Source: Pseudomonadota bacterium
GTDB taxonomy: Bacteria > Pseudomonadota > Alphaproteobacteria > Sphingomonadales > Sphingomonadaceae
Direction of reading: 5' to 3'
Assembly: GCA_020160755.1 (NCBI GenBank)
Contig: JAIUPN010000019.1
Span: forward strand, 1 to 48,317
DNA length: 48,317 nt
In this document: piece after piece, positions 27,544-35,511 of the stretch
Numbering within the stretch: position 1 is the first letter of the stretch
Layout: every line of letters begins with the position of its first letter
Translations under genes and position numbers: made by a program
Notes under the pieces: generated by a model
What the model was told of the DNA's origin: nothing
The model's database searches: none
The model's input: only the letters and a program-made list of their open reading frames with translations

Positions 27544-30309
27544 ATGACCGTGCCGCTGCGCGCCGCCCTCTATCTGCGCGTCTCGACGGCGCGGCAGGCG
27601 GAGCATGACGTGTCGATCCCCGATCAACGCAAACAAGGCGAAGCCTATTGCCTGTCGCGCGGGCTGGAGCTGGTTGAAACCTTCGTCGAGGCGGGCGCGT
27701 CGGCGACCAATGATCGTCGGCCAGAGTTCCAACGCATGATCGAAGCGGGCACGTCCAAGCCCGCGCCGTTCGATGTCGTCGTGGTCCACAGCTTCTCGCG
27801 CTTCTTCCGCGACCATTTCGAGCTGGAGTTCTACGTCCGCAAGCTCGCCAAGAACGGGGTCAAGCTGCTGTCGATCACCCAGGAGATGGGCGACGATCCG
27901 ATGCACGTGATGATGCGGCAGATCATGGCGCTGTTCGACGAATATCAGTCGAAGGAGAACGCAAAGCACGTCTTGCGCGCGTTGAAGGAGAATGCCCGGC
28001 AGGGCTTCTGGAATGGCTCGCTGCCGCCGATCGGCTACCGCGTCGTGGCGGCCGAGCAGCGCGGCGCGAAGGTCAAGAAGAAGCTGGAGATTGACCCGCT
28101 GCACGCCGATACGGTGCGGCTGGCGTTCAAGCTGGCGCTGGAAGGCGACGGCACGTCCGGGCCGATGGGCGTAAAGACGATCACCAAGCACCTCAACGAA
28201 CGCCGTATCTGCACCCGCGACGGCGGACGTTGGGGGATTGGCACGGTGCATCGGATGCTGACCCGCGCGACCTATGCGGGTCGGCATGAGTTCAACAAGC
28301 GCGGCAAGTCGAAGGAATTGAAGCCGGCTGACGAAGTGATCGCGGTCGAGGTTCCGCCGATCATCGACCAAGCGACCTTCGACGCGGTTCAGGCGCACTT
28401 GAAATCGCGCAGCCCAAAGGTCGCCCATCCGCAGGTCGTCGGTGGCCCGACGCTGCTGACGGGCTTGATCTATTGCGGGAAGTGCGGCGGCGCGATGACA
28501 ATCCGCACGGGCAAAGGTGGGCGCTACCGCTACTATACGTGCTCGATGAAGGCGCGGCAGGGCGCGACGGCTTGCGAAGGAATGACCGTCGCAATGGAGC
28601 GCCTAGACGATCTCGTCGCCGGCTATCTCTCGGAACGGCTGCTCGATCCTGACCGGCTGGAAGATGTGCTGTCCGATGTGCTCGATCGTCGGCAGGAGCG
28701 ATCCGACCGGCGCCGCGAGCATATCGCGCAACTGAACAGGCGCGCCTCCGAAACGGAGCTGCGCTTGAAGCGCCTCTATGATGCGATCGAAAGCGGCATC
28801 GCCGATCTGGATGATCCCGCGCTCAAGGATCGCATTGACGGCCTCAAGGCGACGCGCGACCAAGCGCGGGCGGATTCCGAACGCGCCTCGGCACTGCTTC
28901 ACAGCTCGGCGCAACAGGCAATCACGCCGACGATGCTGCACAAGTTCGCCTCTACCGCGCGGCGACGCATTCGCGTGGAGGGCGGCGGCTACCGCCGCGA
29001 CCATCTTCGCGCGCTGGCGCAGCGGGTTGAGGTTGATCGCGGGGAAGTTCGAATCATGGGCTCAAAGAGCAGCCTGCTACGGTTGCTCTCGGCCAACGGC
29101 GTAGCCACGGCGGCGGGCGGAGTGCCCACCGTTGTTCCGAAGTGGCGGAGCGGGAGGGATTCGAACCCTCGATACGCTTTTGACGTATACTCACTTTCCA
29201 GGCGAGCGCCTTCGACCACTCGGCCACCGCTCCGCATGCACTGGAAGGCGCGCCCTAATCGCTTGGCGGGGGTTTCGCAAGCCGATTGGGCGTGGCAGAC
29301 ATCGGCCATGAAACATCTGCTCCTGACGGCCGTCGCGGCCGCATCGCTCATCCTGCCTGCATCAGCCGAAGAGCCTGCGCCGATCCCGTCGCCGGGAGAG
29401 ATCGCTGCCGCTGCGCCCGCGGGAGACTGGGTCGCCATAGCGCCGTCCGATCTGTTGGTGATGGACCTCGCCCCCGATGCGAAGGGCAAGGCGCGCCGTG
29501 TCGTGATCCAGCTGATGCCCGCGCCGTTCAGTCAGGGATGGATCGGCAATATCCGCAAGCTGGCGGCGGCGCACTGGTGGGACGGGACGAGCGTCAACCG
29601 CGTGCAGGACAATTATGTCGCGCAATGGGGCGACGCGACCGAGAAGAAGACCTTGCCTGTGGGGGTCATAACGGTGCCTGAGAGCGAATATGTGGTGAAA
29701 GCGGAGCATGTCCTGATCGGCACCAGTCCAGTGGTTCACAATCCGGATATCAGGAGCATCGCCCGCGAAGATCGATATGCGACAGGCACGGGATTCACTG
29801 AGGGCTGGCCCGTCGCGTTTCTCGATGAGAAGCGAAAGATATCCGGGAAAGATCGCGCAAAGGAACCTCAATTGGGAATTCATGAAGCCTGGCCGGTCCA
29901 TTGTTACGGCGCGGTCGGGGTCGGCCGCAACCTGTCGCCCGACACGGGCAGCGGGGCAGAACTCTACGCCGTTATCGGTCACGCTCCGCGCCATCTGGAT
30001 CGCAACATCGCCGTCGTCGGCCGCGTGATCAGCGGGATCGAAAATCTGTCGAGCCTGCCGCGCGGGACCGGGGCGCTCGGTTTCTACGAAGATGTGAAGG
30101 AGCGCGTTGCGATCGCGTCGATCCGGATCGCGACCGAGCTGCCGTCCGCCGACCAGCCGAAGTTCGAATATCTTTCGACCGAAAGCGGCAGCTTCGCGCG
30201 CTACGCCGACGCCCGCGAAAATCGCCGCGACCCCTTTTTCATCAAGCCCGCGGGCGGGGCGGATATCTGTAATATCCCCGTACCCGTGCGCCCGGTCGCC
30301 GCGAAATAG
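27544..30309 (+). CDS. large serine recombinase (ICE integrase), frame open through tRNA and next gene
   Basis: Large serine recombinases join attP and attB through a phosphoserine link. The body (27544 to about 29142) has a resolvase domain with the catalytic serine in 'YLRVSTARQ' (Ser14) and 'VVVHSFSRFFRD'. Next come a recombinase domain ('GYRVV...', 'ITKHLNERRICTRDGGRWGIGTVHRMLTRATYAG'), a zinc ribbon ('YCGKCGGAM...YTCSMK...C') and a coiled coil. The tail 'GVPTVVPKWRSGRDSNPRYAFDVYSL' crosses the junction: from 'WRSG' on it is the antisense of tRNA-Ser. No stop follows until 30309, so the frame also covers the whole cyclophilin gene at 29308. The 921-residue product would be a recombinase-cyclophilin fusion; whether it is made is unknown. 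A GAGGAG lies before the ATG. Confidence 0.9.
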   Translation: MTVPLRAALYLRVSTARQAEHDVSIPDQRKQGEAYCLSRGLELVETFVEAGASATNDRRPEFQRMIEAGTSKPAPFDVVVVHSFSRFFRDHFELEFYVRKLAKNGVKLLSITQEMGDDPMHVMMRQIMALFDEYQSKENAKHVLRALKENARQGFWNGSLPPIGYRVVAAEQRGAKVKKKLEIDPLHADTVRLAFKLALEGDGTSGPMGVKTITKHLNERRICTRDGGRWGIGTVHRMLTRATYAGRHEFNKRGKSKELKPADEVIAVEVPPIIDQATFDAVQAHLKSRSPKVAHPQVVGGPTLLTGLIYCGKCGGAMTIRTGKGGRYRYYTCSMKARQGATACEGMTVAMERLDDLVAGYLSERLLDPDRLEDVLSDVLDRRQERSDRRREHIAQLNRRASETELRLKRLYDAIESGIADLDDPALKDRIDGLKATRDQARADSERASALLHSSAQQAITPTMLHKFASTARRRIRVEGGGYRRDHLRALAQRVEVDRGEVRIMGSKSSLLRLLSANGVATAAGGVPTVVPKWRSGRDSNPRYAFDVYSLSRRAPSTTRPPLRMHWKARPNRLAGVSQADWAWQTSAMKHLLLTAVAAASLILPASAEEPAPIPSPGEIAAAAPAGDWVAIAPSDLLVMDLAPDAKGKARRVVIQLMPAPFSQGWIGNIRKLAAAHWWDGTSVNRVQDNYVAQWGDATEKKTLPVGVITVPESEYVVKAEHVLIGTSPVVHNPDIRSIAREDRYATGTGFTEGWPVAFLDEKRKISGKDRAKEPQLGIHEAWPVHCYGAVGVGRNLSPDTGSGAELYAVIGHAPRHLDRNIAVVGRVISGIENLSSLPRGTGALGFYEDVKERVAIASIRIATELPSADQPKFEYLSTESGSFARYADARENRRDPFFIKPAGGADICNIPVPVRPVAAK
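29120..29165. other. right attachment site (attR) region of the ICE
   Basis: The ICE-encoded recombinase body ends here against the 3' end of an intact tRNA-Ser gene, including its CCA. Integration at a tRNA 3' end by the adjacent recombinase is the simplest reading. The crossover core cannot be placed to the base because attL is outside the window. A copy of part of 29120-29165 should occur left of base 1. Confidence 0.65.
29143..29233 (-). tRNA. tRNA-Ser(GGA)
   Basis: The minus strand folds as a long-variable-arm tRNA. Acceptor arms are GGAGCGG and CCGCTCC with discriminator G and encoded CCA. The D region is GCCGAGTGGTCGAAGGC. The anticodon stem-loop is CTCGC-CTGGAAA-GTGAG with anticodon GGA, and the T arm contains GTTCGAATC. 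The variable arm TATACG..CGTATC is intact. The gene is complete despite the ICE inserted at its 3' end, so the host keeps a functional copy. The recombinase frame runs through it antisense. Confidence 0.97.
29308..30309 (+). CDS. exported cyclophilin-type peptidyl-prolyl isomerase
   Basis: This enzyme class catalyses cis-trans isomerisation of X-Pro bonds and helps fold proteins, here in the periplasm. The ATG at 29308 gives a 333-residue protein with a signal peptide ('MKHLLLTAVAAASLILPASA'). A cyclophilin domain follows ('SDLLVMDL..RRVVIQLMPAPFSQGWIGNIRKLAAAHWWDGTSVNRVQDNYVAQWGD'), and later 'LYAVIGHAPRHLDRNIAVVGRVISGIE'. The domain is interrupted by a long insertion, as in many sphingomonad homologues. 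The whole gene is in frame with the upstream ICE recombinase, which has no stop before it. Its native promoter would lie in the 75 bases after the tRNA. Confidence 0.88.
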   Translation: MKHLLLTAVAAASLILPASAEEPAPIPSPGEIAAAAPAGDWVAIAPSDLLVMDLAPDAKGKARRVVIQLMPAPFSQGWIGNIRKLAAAHWWDGTSVNRVQDNYVAQWGDATEKKTLPVGVITVPESEYVVKAEHVLIGTSPVVHNPDIRSIAREDRYATGTGFTEGWPVAFLDEKRKISGKDRAKEPQLGIHEAWPVHCYGAVGVGRNLSPDTGSGAELYAVIGHAPRHLDRNIAVVGRVISGIENLSSLPRGTGALGFYEDVKERVAIASIRIATELPSADQPKFEYLSTESGSFARYADARENRRDPFFIKPAGGADICNIPVPVRPVAAK

Positions 30310-30312
30310 GGC

Positions 30313-30627
30313 GTGGAGGCTTTTACGACCACGACGCCGCTCTGGCGCTGGCAGTCGGCGACCGCGCCGGCTGCATGGTTTTTCGTGACGATCGCGGGCG
30401 AGGCGGCGGACGGGATTCGCCTTGCCGCCATTTCCGGGCAATGGCTCGACGGCCGCAAGGGGTTCGGTTCGGCGCGTGTCGATGTGCAGATCGGCGATAC
30501 GCGTTGGAAGACCTCGGTTTTCCCGCACAAGGAAAGCGGGGGCTGGCTGCTCCCGGTGAAAGCGGCGGTCCGCAAGGCCGAAGGTCTCGCCGAAGGCGAT
30601 GAGGTGACGGTGACCGTCAGTCTTTAG
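30313..30627 (+). CDS. DUF1905 domain-containing protein
   Basis: This 104-residue protein contains 'PLWRWQSATAPAAWFFVTIAGEAADGIR' and 'SARVDVQIGDTRWKTSVFPHKESGGWLLPVKAAVRKAEGLAEGDEVTVTVSL', the DUF1905 beta-barrel seen in YdeI-like proteins. The function is unknown. The GTG start at 30313 is 3 bases after the cyclophilin stop, so the two are probably one operon. Its end overlaps a small convergent gene by 11 bases. Confidence 0.85.
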   Translation: MEAFTTTTPLWRWQSATAPAAWFFVTIAGEAADGIRLAAISGQWLDGRKGFGSARVDVQIGDTRWKTSVFPHKESGGWLLPVKAAVRKAEGLAEGDEVTVTVSL

Positions 30628-30745
30628 GCGGGTTTTCGGCCTTGCTGTCGCGCGCCTGCGCCTTGCGTTTGCGCAGATTGGCGCGCAGCGCCTCGGCGAG
30701 GCGACGTTCGCGTTCGACGTCGGCGGGGGAGGGCGGTTTGCTCAC
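30617..30745 (-). CDS. small basic hypothetical protein (42 residues)
   Basis: The GTG at 30745 opens a 42-residue frame, 'VSKPPSPADVERERR', then 'LAEALRANLRKRKAQARDSK', which is highly charged and helical. Similar short proteins ending 'ALRANLRRRKAQAR' are familiar from sphingomonad genomes, where their role is unknown. The longer frame up to 30973 is an artefact: it reads the tRNA-Thr gene antisense. The ribosome site is weak. Confidence 0.6.
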   Translation of the reverse strand: MSKPPSPADVERERRLAEALRANLRKRKAQARDSKAENPPKD

Positions 30746-30861
30746 GAGCGGCCAATCTCGCGAAATCGGTCCGCCGTCAAGCCTCGCACCTTGACAGGCG
30801 AGGGGCGTCCCGCCATAGGCCGCGCCTGCCCGGCGAACATGCGTTTGCGGGCGATCCGGTT

Positions 30862-30936
30862 GCTGCTGTAGCTCAGTGGTAGAGCGCGTCATTGGTAATG
30901 ACGAGGTCGACAGTTCAATCCTGTCCAGCAGCACCA
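30862..30936 (+). tRNA. tRNA-Thr(GGT)
   Basis: The acceptor stem GCTGCTG/CAGCAGC with discriminator A and encoded CCA, the D arm GCTC..GAGC, the anticodon arm CGTCA-TTGGTAA-TGACG (anticodon GGT) and the T arm with GTTCAATC give a complete cloverleaf. It lies 1.6 kb from tRNA-Ser and has no ICE at its end. Confidence 0.97.
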
Positions 30937-31049
30937 TTCCCCTTCCATCATCGACGACGCCCGCGGGCGGCACACTGTTTTCGGTGCTTTGCCAAACCCG
31001 TTGTTCGCGATAGGAAAAAGCAGCTTATCTGGCGCAAGAGGGGTGGGGC

Positions 31050-32135
31050 ATGACGGACAAGGGAAATTACCGCGCGGCGGGCGATCGCTGGTCCTTCCTT
31101 GGCATTCTGATCGCCGTTACGCTGGCGTTCGCGCTGGTTCTCGCGCCCTTCTTTGCGGCCATCCTGTGGGCCGTGATCGCCGCGATCCTGTTCACGCCCG
31201 TTTATCAGCGTCTGCTCGACCGTATGCCGCAGCGGCCCGGCAGCGCAGCGCTGCTCACCTTGCTGCTGATCATCGGTATCGTGATTCTGCCTGCTGCCGT
31301 TCTGATGGGCGCGCTGGTGGGCGAGGCGACGACCATTTATGGCCGGATCCAGTCGGGGGAGATCAACGTCGTGCAACTCCTCGCCGATTTCAGGGCGGGC
31401 TTGCCACAATGGGCATCGGCGGCGCCCCAGCGGCTCGGCATTACCAATTTTGCGGCGGCGCGGGACATGTTGGGCGGCGGGGCGGCCGACGGCGTGCGCG
31501 CGATTCTGGGTCAGGCGCTGCTGCTGGGGCAAAGCCTGTTCGGCTTGCTGATCAAGCTCGCGGTGATGCTCTACCTCACCTACTTCCTGATCCGCGACGG
31601 ACATGAGATGCAGCGGCGGATTGCCGCAGCGGTGCCGCTGCGCACCGATCATCTCGAACTGCTCGTCAAACGCTTCATCATCGTGGTGCGGGCGACGATC
31701 AAGGGCAGTATCGTTGTCGCGATCCTGCAGGGGCTGATCGGCGGGCTGGTGCTGTGGGCGCTCGGTGTTGAGGCTGCCCTGCTCTGGGGCGTGCTGATGG
31801 GGGCCGCGTCGCTGCTACCCGCCGTCGGGACCGGGCTCGTCTGGGTGCCGATGGCGCTCTATCTGTTCGTTACCGGCGCTATCTGGCAGGGCGTCGTCCT
31901 CGTCTTCTGCGGACTATTCGTCATCGGTATGGTCGACAATGTCCTCCGCCCGGTCCTCGTCGGCCGCGAAACGCGCATACCCGACTATGTCGTGCTGATC
32001 ACGACACTGGGCGGGCTGCAACTCTTCGGGTTTCACGGCATCGTCATCGGCCCGGTAATCGCCGCGATGTTCATCGCCGTCTGGGACATCGCCGCCGACA
32101 TGCGCCGCGAATCGGCGGCCGCAGCAAAAGCCTGA
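31050..32135 (+). CDS. AI-2E family transporter (YdiK/PerM-like permease)
   Basis: This 361-residue inner-membrane protein has about eight hydrophobic segments in the AI-2E layout: a pair near the N terminus ('FLGILIAVTLAFALVLAPFFAAILWAVIAAILFTPVY'), a long periplasmic or amphipathic stretch, then five helices at the C-terminal end. The family motif 'LLPAVGTGLVWVPMALYLFVTG' is followed by 'VDNVLRPVLVGR'. Some members export autoinducer-2, others have roles in ion tolerance; the substrate here is unknown. The start has GGGGTGGGG upstream. It converges on the LysR gene 9 bases downstream. Confidence 0.9.
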   Translation: MTDKGNYRAAGDRWSFLGILIAVTLAFALVLAPFFAAILWAVIAAILFTPVYQRLLDRMPQRPGSAALLTLLLIIGIVILPAAVLMGALVGEATTIYGRIQSGEINVVQLLADFRAGLPQWASAAPQRLGITNFAAARDMLGGGAADGVRAILGQALLLGQSLFGLLIKLAVMLYLTYFLIRDGHEMQRRIAAAVPLRTDHLELLVKRFIIVVRATIKGSIVVAILQGLIGGLVLWALGVEAALLWGVLMGAASLLPAVGTGLVWVPMALYLFVTGAIWQGVVLVFCGLFVIGMVDNVLRPVLVGRETRIPDYVVLITTLGGLQLFGFHGIVIGPVIAAMFIAVWDIAADMRRESAAAAKA

Positions 32136-32144
32136 CGCTGCGGA

Positions 32145-33023
32145 TCAGATTTTCGCGGCGAGCAGCCAGTCGTGGAACAGCTTGACCGCGGGCTGGCGCA
32201 GCGCGCGCGGACGGCACACGAACCAATAGCTGTAGGGGCTGTCGACGTCGAAATCGAACAGGCGGATGAGCCGCGGATCGTGCGCGTCGTCGAGATGATG
32301 CCCGTGCATGAAGGCGACCCCGATACCCTGCGCCGCGGCCTCCAGCATCAGCGGGCCCGAATCGAAATAATCAATCCCTGCGGGTTCCAGATAGGGCATG
32401 CCGATCGCCTTCTTCCACTCCGTGAAGGTCTCGGGCATTTCGCGGTGAAGGAGGACGGTCATCCGCTGCATCTGTTCGGGCACCGTAATCGCGCGATTGC
32501 CGTCCGCCAGCGTCCGCGAGGCGATCGGGAACACCTTGTCCTGGTCGAGGCGCGCGGCGTAAAGCGCCGGGTCGATAGAGCGGGCGAGCGCGATCGCCGC
32601 GTCGATCCCGTCGCCCAGCCGCGCCTCGGCGTGCGACATGGTGTCGATGTCGATATGGAGTTCGGGGTGCTGGCGCCTGAGTTCGGGAAGACGCGGGAAC
32701 AGCCGCTGCTGTGCAAATAGCGGCAGGACGTTGAGGTGGAGCCGCAACGATGCGTCGGGGCTGCCGACCTGACCGATCACCGTGCGCAATTCATCGAGAA
32801 TCGGCGAAAGCTGTTTGTGCAGCGCGCGCCCCGCTTCGGTCAGGCTCAGTCCGTGATGATGGCGATTGAACAGCGGGCGGCCGACGGCATGTTCGAGCGT
32901 CTGGATCCGGCGCGACAGCGCGGGCATCGACAGGCCAAGCTCGGTCGCCGCGGCCTTGACCGTGCCATGGCGGGCAACCTCCAGAAAGGCTTCCATGCTG
33001 CTGATAGGGGGTAGGCGTGGCAT
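32145..33023 (-). CDS. LysR-family transcriptional regulator (GcvA-like)
   Basis: The roughly 292-residue product has the N-terminal HTH 'SMEAFLEVARHGTVKAAATELGLSMPALSRRIQTLEHAVGRPLFNRHHHGLSLTEAGRAL' and a C-terminal effector domain ('LRLHLNVLPLFAQQRLFPRLPELRRQHPELHIDI'). The start at 33023 ('MPRLPPISSMEAF') fits the family; ATGs at 33044 and 33059 are alternatives. It is divergent from the CDC48-type ATPase gene with about 150 bases between, so by LysR habit that gene may be its target (inference). The effector is unknown. Confidence 0.9.
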   Translation of the reverse strand: MPRLPPISSMEAFLEVARHGTVKAAATELGLSMPALSRRIQTLEHAVGRPLFNRHHHGLSLTEAGRALHKQLSPILDELRTVIGQVGSPDASLRLHLNVLPLFAQQRLFPRLPELRRQHPELHIDIDTMSHAEARLGDGIDAAIALARSIDPALYAARLDQDKVFPIASRTLADGNRAITVPEQMQRMTVLLHREMPETFTEWKKAIGMPYLEPAGIDYFDSGPLMLEAAAQGIGVAFMHGHHLDDAHDPRLIRLFDFDVDSPYSYWFVCRPRALRQPAVKLFHDWLLAAKI

Positions 33024-33176
33024 ATCGGTTGCCGATGATGACATGACCGTGGCGGACATGCCAGAATTTTGTGCAGTGCGTCATAAGATGACGTGGCGGC
33101 AGAGCGGGCGAGGGGTCGTAAATCGGGAACGACCATCCTATCTTCGGCATTCTGACCTTTTTGAGGGAGACGCGCA

Positions 33177-35498
33177 TTGGCCGACGCAGCGGTAAAAGAA
33201 AAACAGGTGAAACTGCAGGTGGCGAATGCCCGCGCCGAAGAAAGCGGCGGCGGAATCGCGCGCATACCGCGCTCGGCGATGGCCGAACTCGGTGTCACCG
33301 AGGGCGATATCGTCCAGATCAGCGGCAAGCGTGAGACCGCTTCGCGCGTCGTGCTTCCCTATGCCGAGGATGAGGGGCTGGAGGTCATCCGCCTTGATGG
33401 CCTCCAGCGTGCCAATGCCGGCGCGGGCGCGGGCGATATGGTCGTGCTGAGCCGTGTCGAAACGCGCCCGGCGACGCGCGTCGTGTTCGCCCCCGCGCAG
33501 GAGAATCTGCGGCTGCAAGGGTCGGCCAACGCACTGAAGCGCAGCTTTTTCGGCCGTCCGCTCGTCGCGGGCGATACGGTCGCGACCGCCGGGCAGCAGC
33601 GGCTGCCGTCGGGCGACATGCCGCCGCAGCTCCGTCAGATGCTCAACGCGCCCGCCTATGCGCTTGCCGAGGTACGCCTGCTCGTGGTGTCGGCGAGCCC
33701 CAAGGGCGTCGTCTTCATCGACGAGAATACCGAAATCGAGCTGCTCCCCGAATATCAGGAGCCGCAGGATGCACGCCGCACCGACGTCACCTATGACGAC
33801 CTCGGCGGGCTGGGAGAGACGATCGACCAGCTTCGCGAGATGGTCGAACTGCCGCTGCGTTACCCCGAACTCTTCCGCCGTCTCGGCGTCGATCCGCCGC
33901 GCGGTGTGCTGCTGCACGGGCCGCCGGGAACCGGCAAGACACGTCTCGCTCGCGCCGTCGCGAACGAAAGCGAGGCGCAATTCTTCCTGATCAACGGGCC
34001 GGAGATCATGGGCAGCGCCTATGGCGAGTCCGAAAAAAGGCTGCGCGATATTTTCGAGCAGGCAGCGAAGTCGGCGCCGTCGATCCTGTTCATCGACGAG
34101 ATCGATTCGATCGCCCCCAAGCGCGGGCAGGTGCAGGGCGAGGCCGAAAAGCGTCTTGTCGCGCAATTGCTGACGCTGATGGACGGGCTTGAACCGCGCA
34201 CCAACCTGGTGGTGATCGCGGCGACCAACCGTCCGGACGCGATCGACGAGGCGTTGCGGCGTCCGGGCCGGTTCGACCGCGAGATCGTTATCGGTGTTCC
34301 CGACGAAAAGGGGCGGCGCGAGATATTGGGCATCCACACGCGCGGTATGCCGCTCGGCGAGGATGTCGACCTCGACGAACTTGCGCGTACGACCTTCGGT
34401 TTTGTCGGTGCCGATATGGCGGCGCTCACTCGCGAAGCCGCAATCGAGGCGGTGCGGCGGATCATGCCCAGGCTCAACCTTGAAGAGGGGACCATCCCGG
34501 CCGAGGTGCTTGAGGAGCTGCGCGTCACGCGCGACGACTTCAACAATGCGCTGAAGCGCGTGCAGCCGTCGGCGATGCGCGAAGTGATGGTGCAGGCGCC
34601 CAAGACACGCTGGAGCGACATCGGCGGGCTCGACGCCGCGCGCGACAAGCTGATCGAGGGGATCGAACTGCCGCTGAAAAATCCCGAAGCATTCCGCCGG
34701 CTCGGCATTCGCCCGGCCAAGGGCTTCCTGCTCTATGGCCCGCCCGGAACCGGCAAGACCTTGCTGGCGAAAGCGGCGGCGCGCGAATCCGATGCGAACT
34801 TCATTTCGATCAAATCGTCGGACCTGCTCTCCAAATGGTATGGCGAGAGCGAGCAACAGATTGCGCGCCTGTTCCAGCGCGCGCGCGCCGTCGCGCCGAC
34901 GATCATCTTCATCGACGAACTCGACAGTCTGGTGCCCGCGCGGGGCAGCGGCACCTCGGGCGAGCCGCAGGTGACCGAACGCGTCGTCAACACGATCCTC
35001 GCCGAGATGGACGGGATCGAGGAGATGCAGTCGGTCGTCGTGATCGGCGCAACGAACCGCCCGAACCTGATCGATCCCGCGCTGCTGCGCCCCGGCCGCC
35101 TCGACGAGTTGATCTATGTGTCGGTGCCCAATGCCGAGGGCCGTAAGCGCATCCTCGAAATCCAGACGGGCAAGATGCCGCTGGCGCAGGATGTCGACCT
35201 CGGCGTGCTCGCCGAAAAGTCCGATCGTTTCACCGGCGCCGACCTCGAGGATCTGACCCGCCGCGCGGGGCTTGCCGCGCTGAAGCGTTCGATGGACAGC
35301 GACACGGTAACGATGGAGGATTTCGAGACCGCGCTGAAGGACACGCGCGCCTCGGTGACCGAAGCGATGGAAAAGGATTATGAAAAGATCCAGGGCGAGA
35401 TCAAGCAGGCCGCGATGAGCGTCGACCCGATCGGTTTCTTCGCACCGGGCATGCTCAAGCCCGTTCGTGAGCGCAAGCACGAGGAACCGAAAGACTGA
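33177..35498 (+). CDS. CDC48/VCP-family double AAA ATPase
   Basis: CDC48-type ATPases unfold proteins and pull complexes apart. The 773-residue product has an N-terminal CDC48_N/CDC48_2 double-psi barrel region ('LQVANARAEESGGGIARIPRSAMAELGVTEGDIVQISG'). Two AAA domains follow. In D1, Walker A GPPGTGKT is at about residue 248, with Walker B 'ILFIDEIDSIAPKRG' and 'RRPGRFDREI'. In D2, Walker A GPPGTGKT is at about residue 521, with 'IIFIDELDSLVPARG' and 'LRPGRLDELIY'. Both ATPase centres look complete. The TTG start at 33177 has GAGGGAG upstream and gives the right N terminus. A 780-codon open frame on the other strand is a coding shadow. Confidence 0.95.
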   Translation: MADAAVKEKQVKLQVANARAEESGGGIARIPRSAMAELGVTEGDIVQISGKRETASRVVLPYAEDEGLEVIRLDGLQRANAGAGAGDMVVLSRVETRPATRVVFAPAQENLRLQGSANALKRSFFGRPLVAGDTVATAGQQRLPSGDMPPQLRQMLNAPAYALAEVRLLVVSASPKGVVFIDENTEIELLPEYQEPQDARRTDVTYDDLGGLGETIDQLREMVELPLRYPELFRRLGVDPPRGVLLHGPPGTGKTRLARAVANESEAQFFLINGPEIMGSAYGESEKRLRDIFEQAAKSAPSILFIDEIDSIAPKRGQVQGEAEKRLVAQLLTLMDGLEPRTNLVVIAATNRPDAIDEALRRPGRFDREIVIGVPDEKGRREILGIHTRGMPLGEDVDLDELARTTFGFVGADMAALTREAAIEAVRRIMPRLNLEEGTIPAEVLEELRVTRDDFNNALKRVQPSAMREVMVQAPKTRWSDIGGLDAARDKLIEGIELPLKNPEAFRRLGIRPAKGFLLYGPPGTGKTLLAKAAARESDANFISIKSSDLLSKWYGESEQQIARLFQRARAVAPTIIFIDELDSLVPARGSGTSGEPQVTERVVNTILAEMDGIEEMQSVVVIGATNRPNLIDPALLRPGRLDELIYVSVPNAEGRKRILEIQTGKMPLAQDVDLGVLAEKSDRFTGADLEDLTRRAGLAALKRSMDSDTVTMEDFETALKDTRASVTEAMEKDYEKIQGEIKQAAMSVDPIGFFAPGMLKPVRERKHEEPKD

Positions 35499-35511
35499 GC
35501 TGTGACGAATC

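Noticed and set aside
30746..30973. N-terminal extension of the small gene at 30617-30745
   Set aside because: It reads tRNA-Thr antisense ('LLDRIELSTSSLPMTRSTTELQQQ'), a known false-gene pattern.
33138..35480. 780-codon open frame antisense to the CDC48-type ATPase gene
   Set aside because: It is a shadow of a G+C-rich gene: the plus-strand frame has complete AAA motifs, and the antisense product has no recognisable domain and an odd His/Arg/Asp-rich composition.
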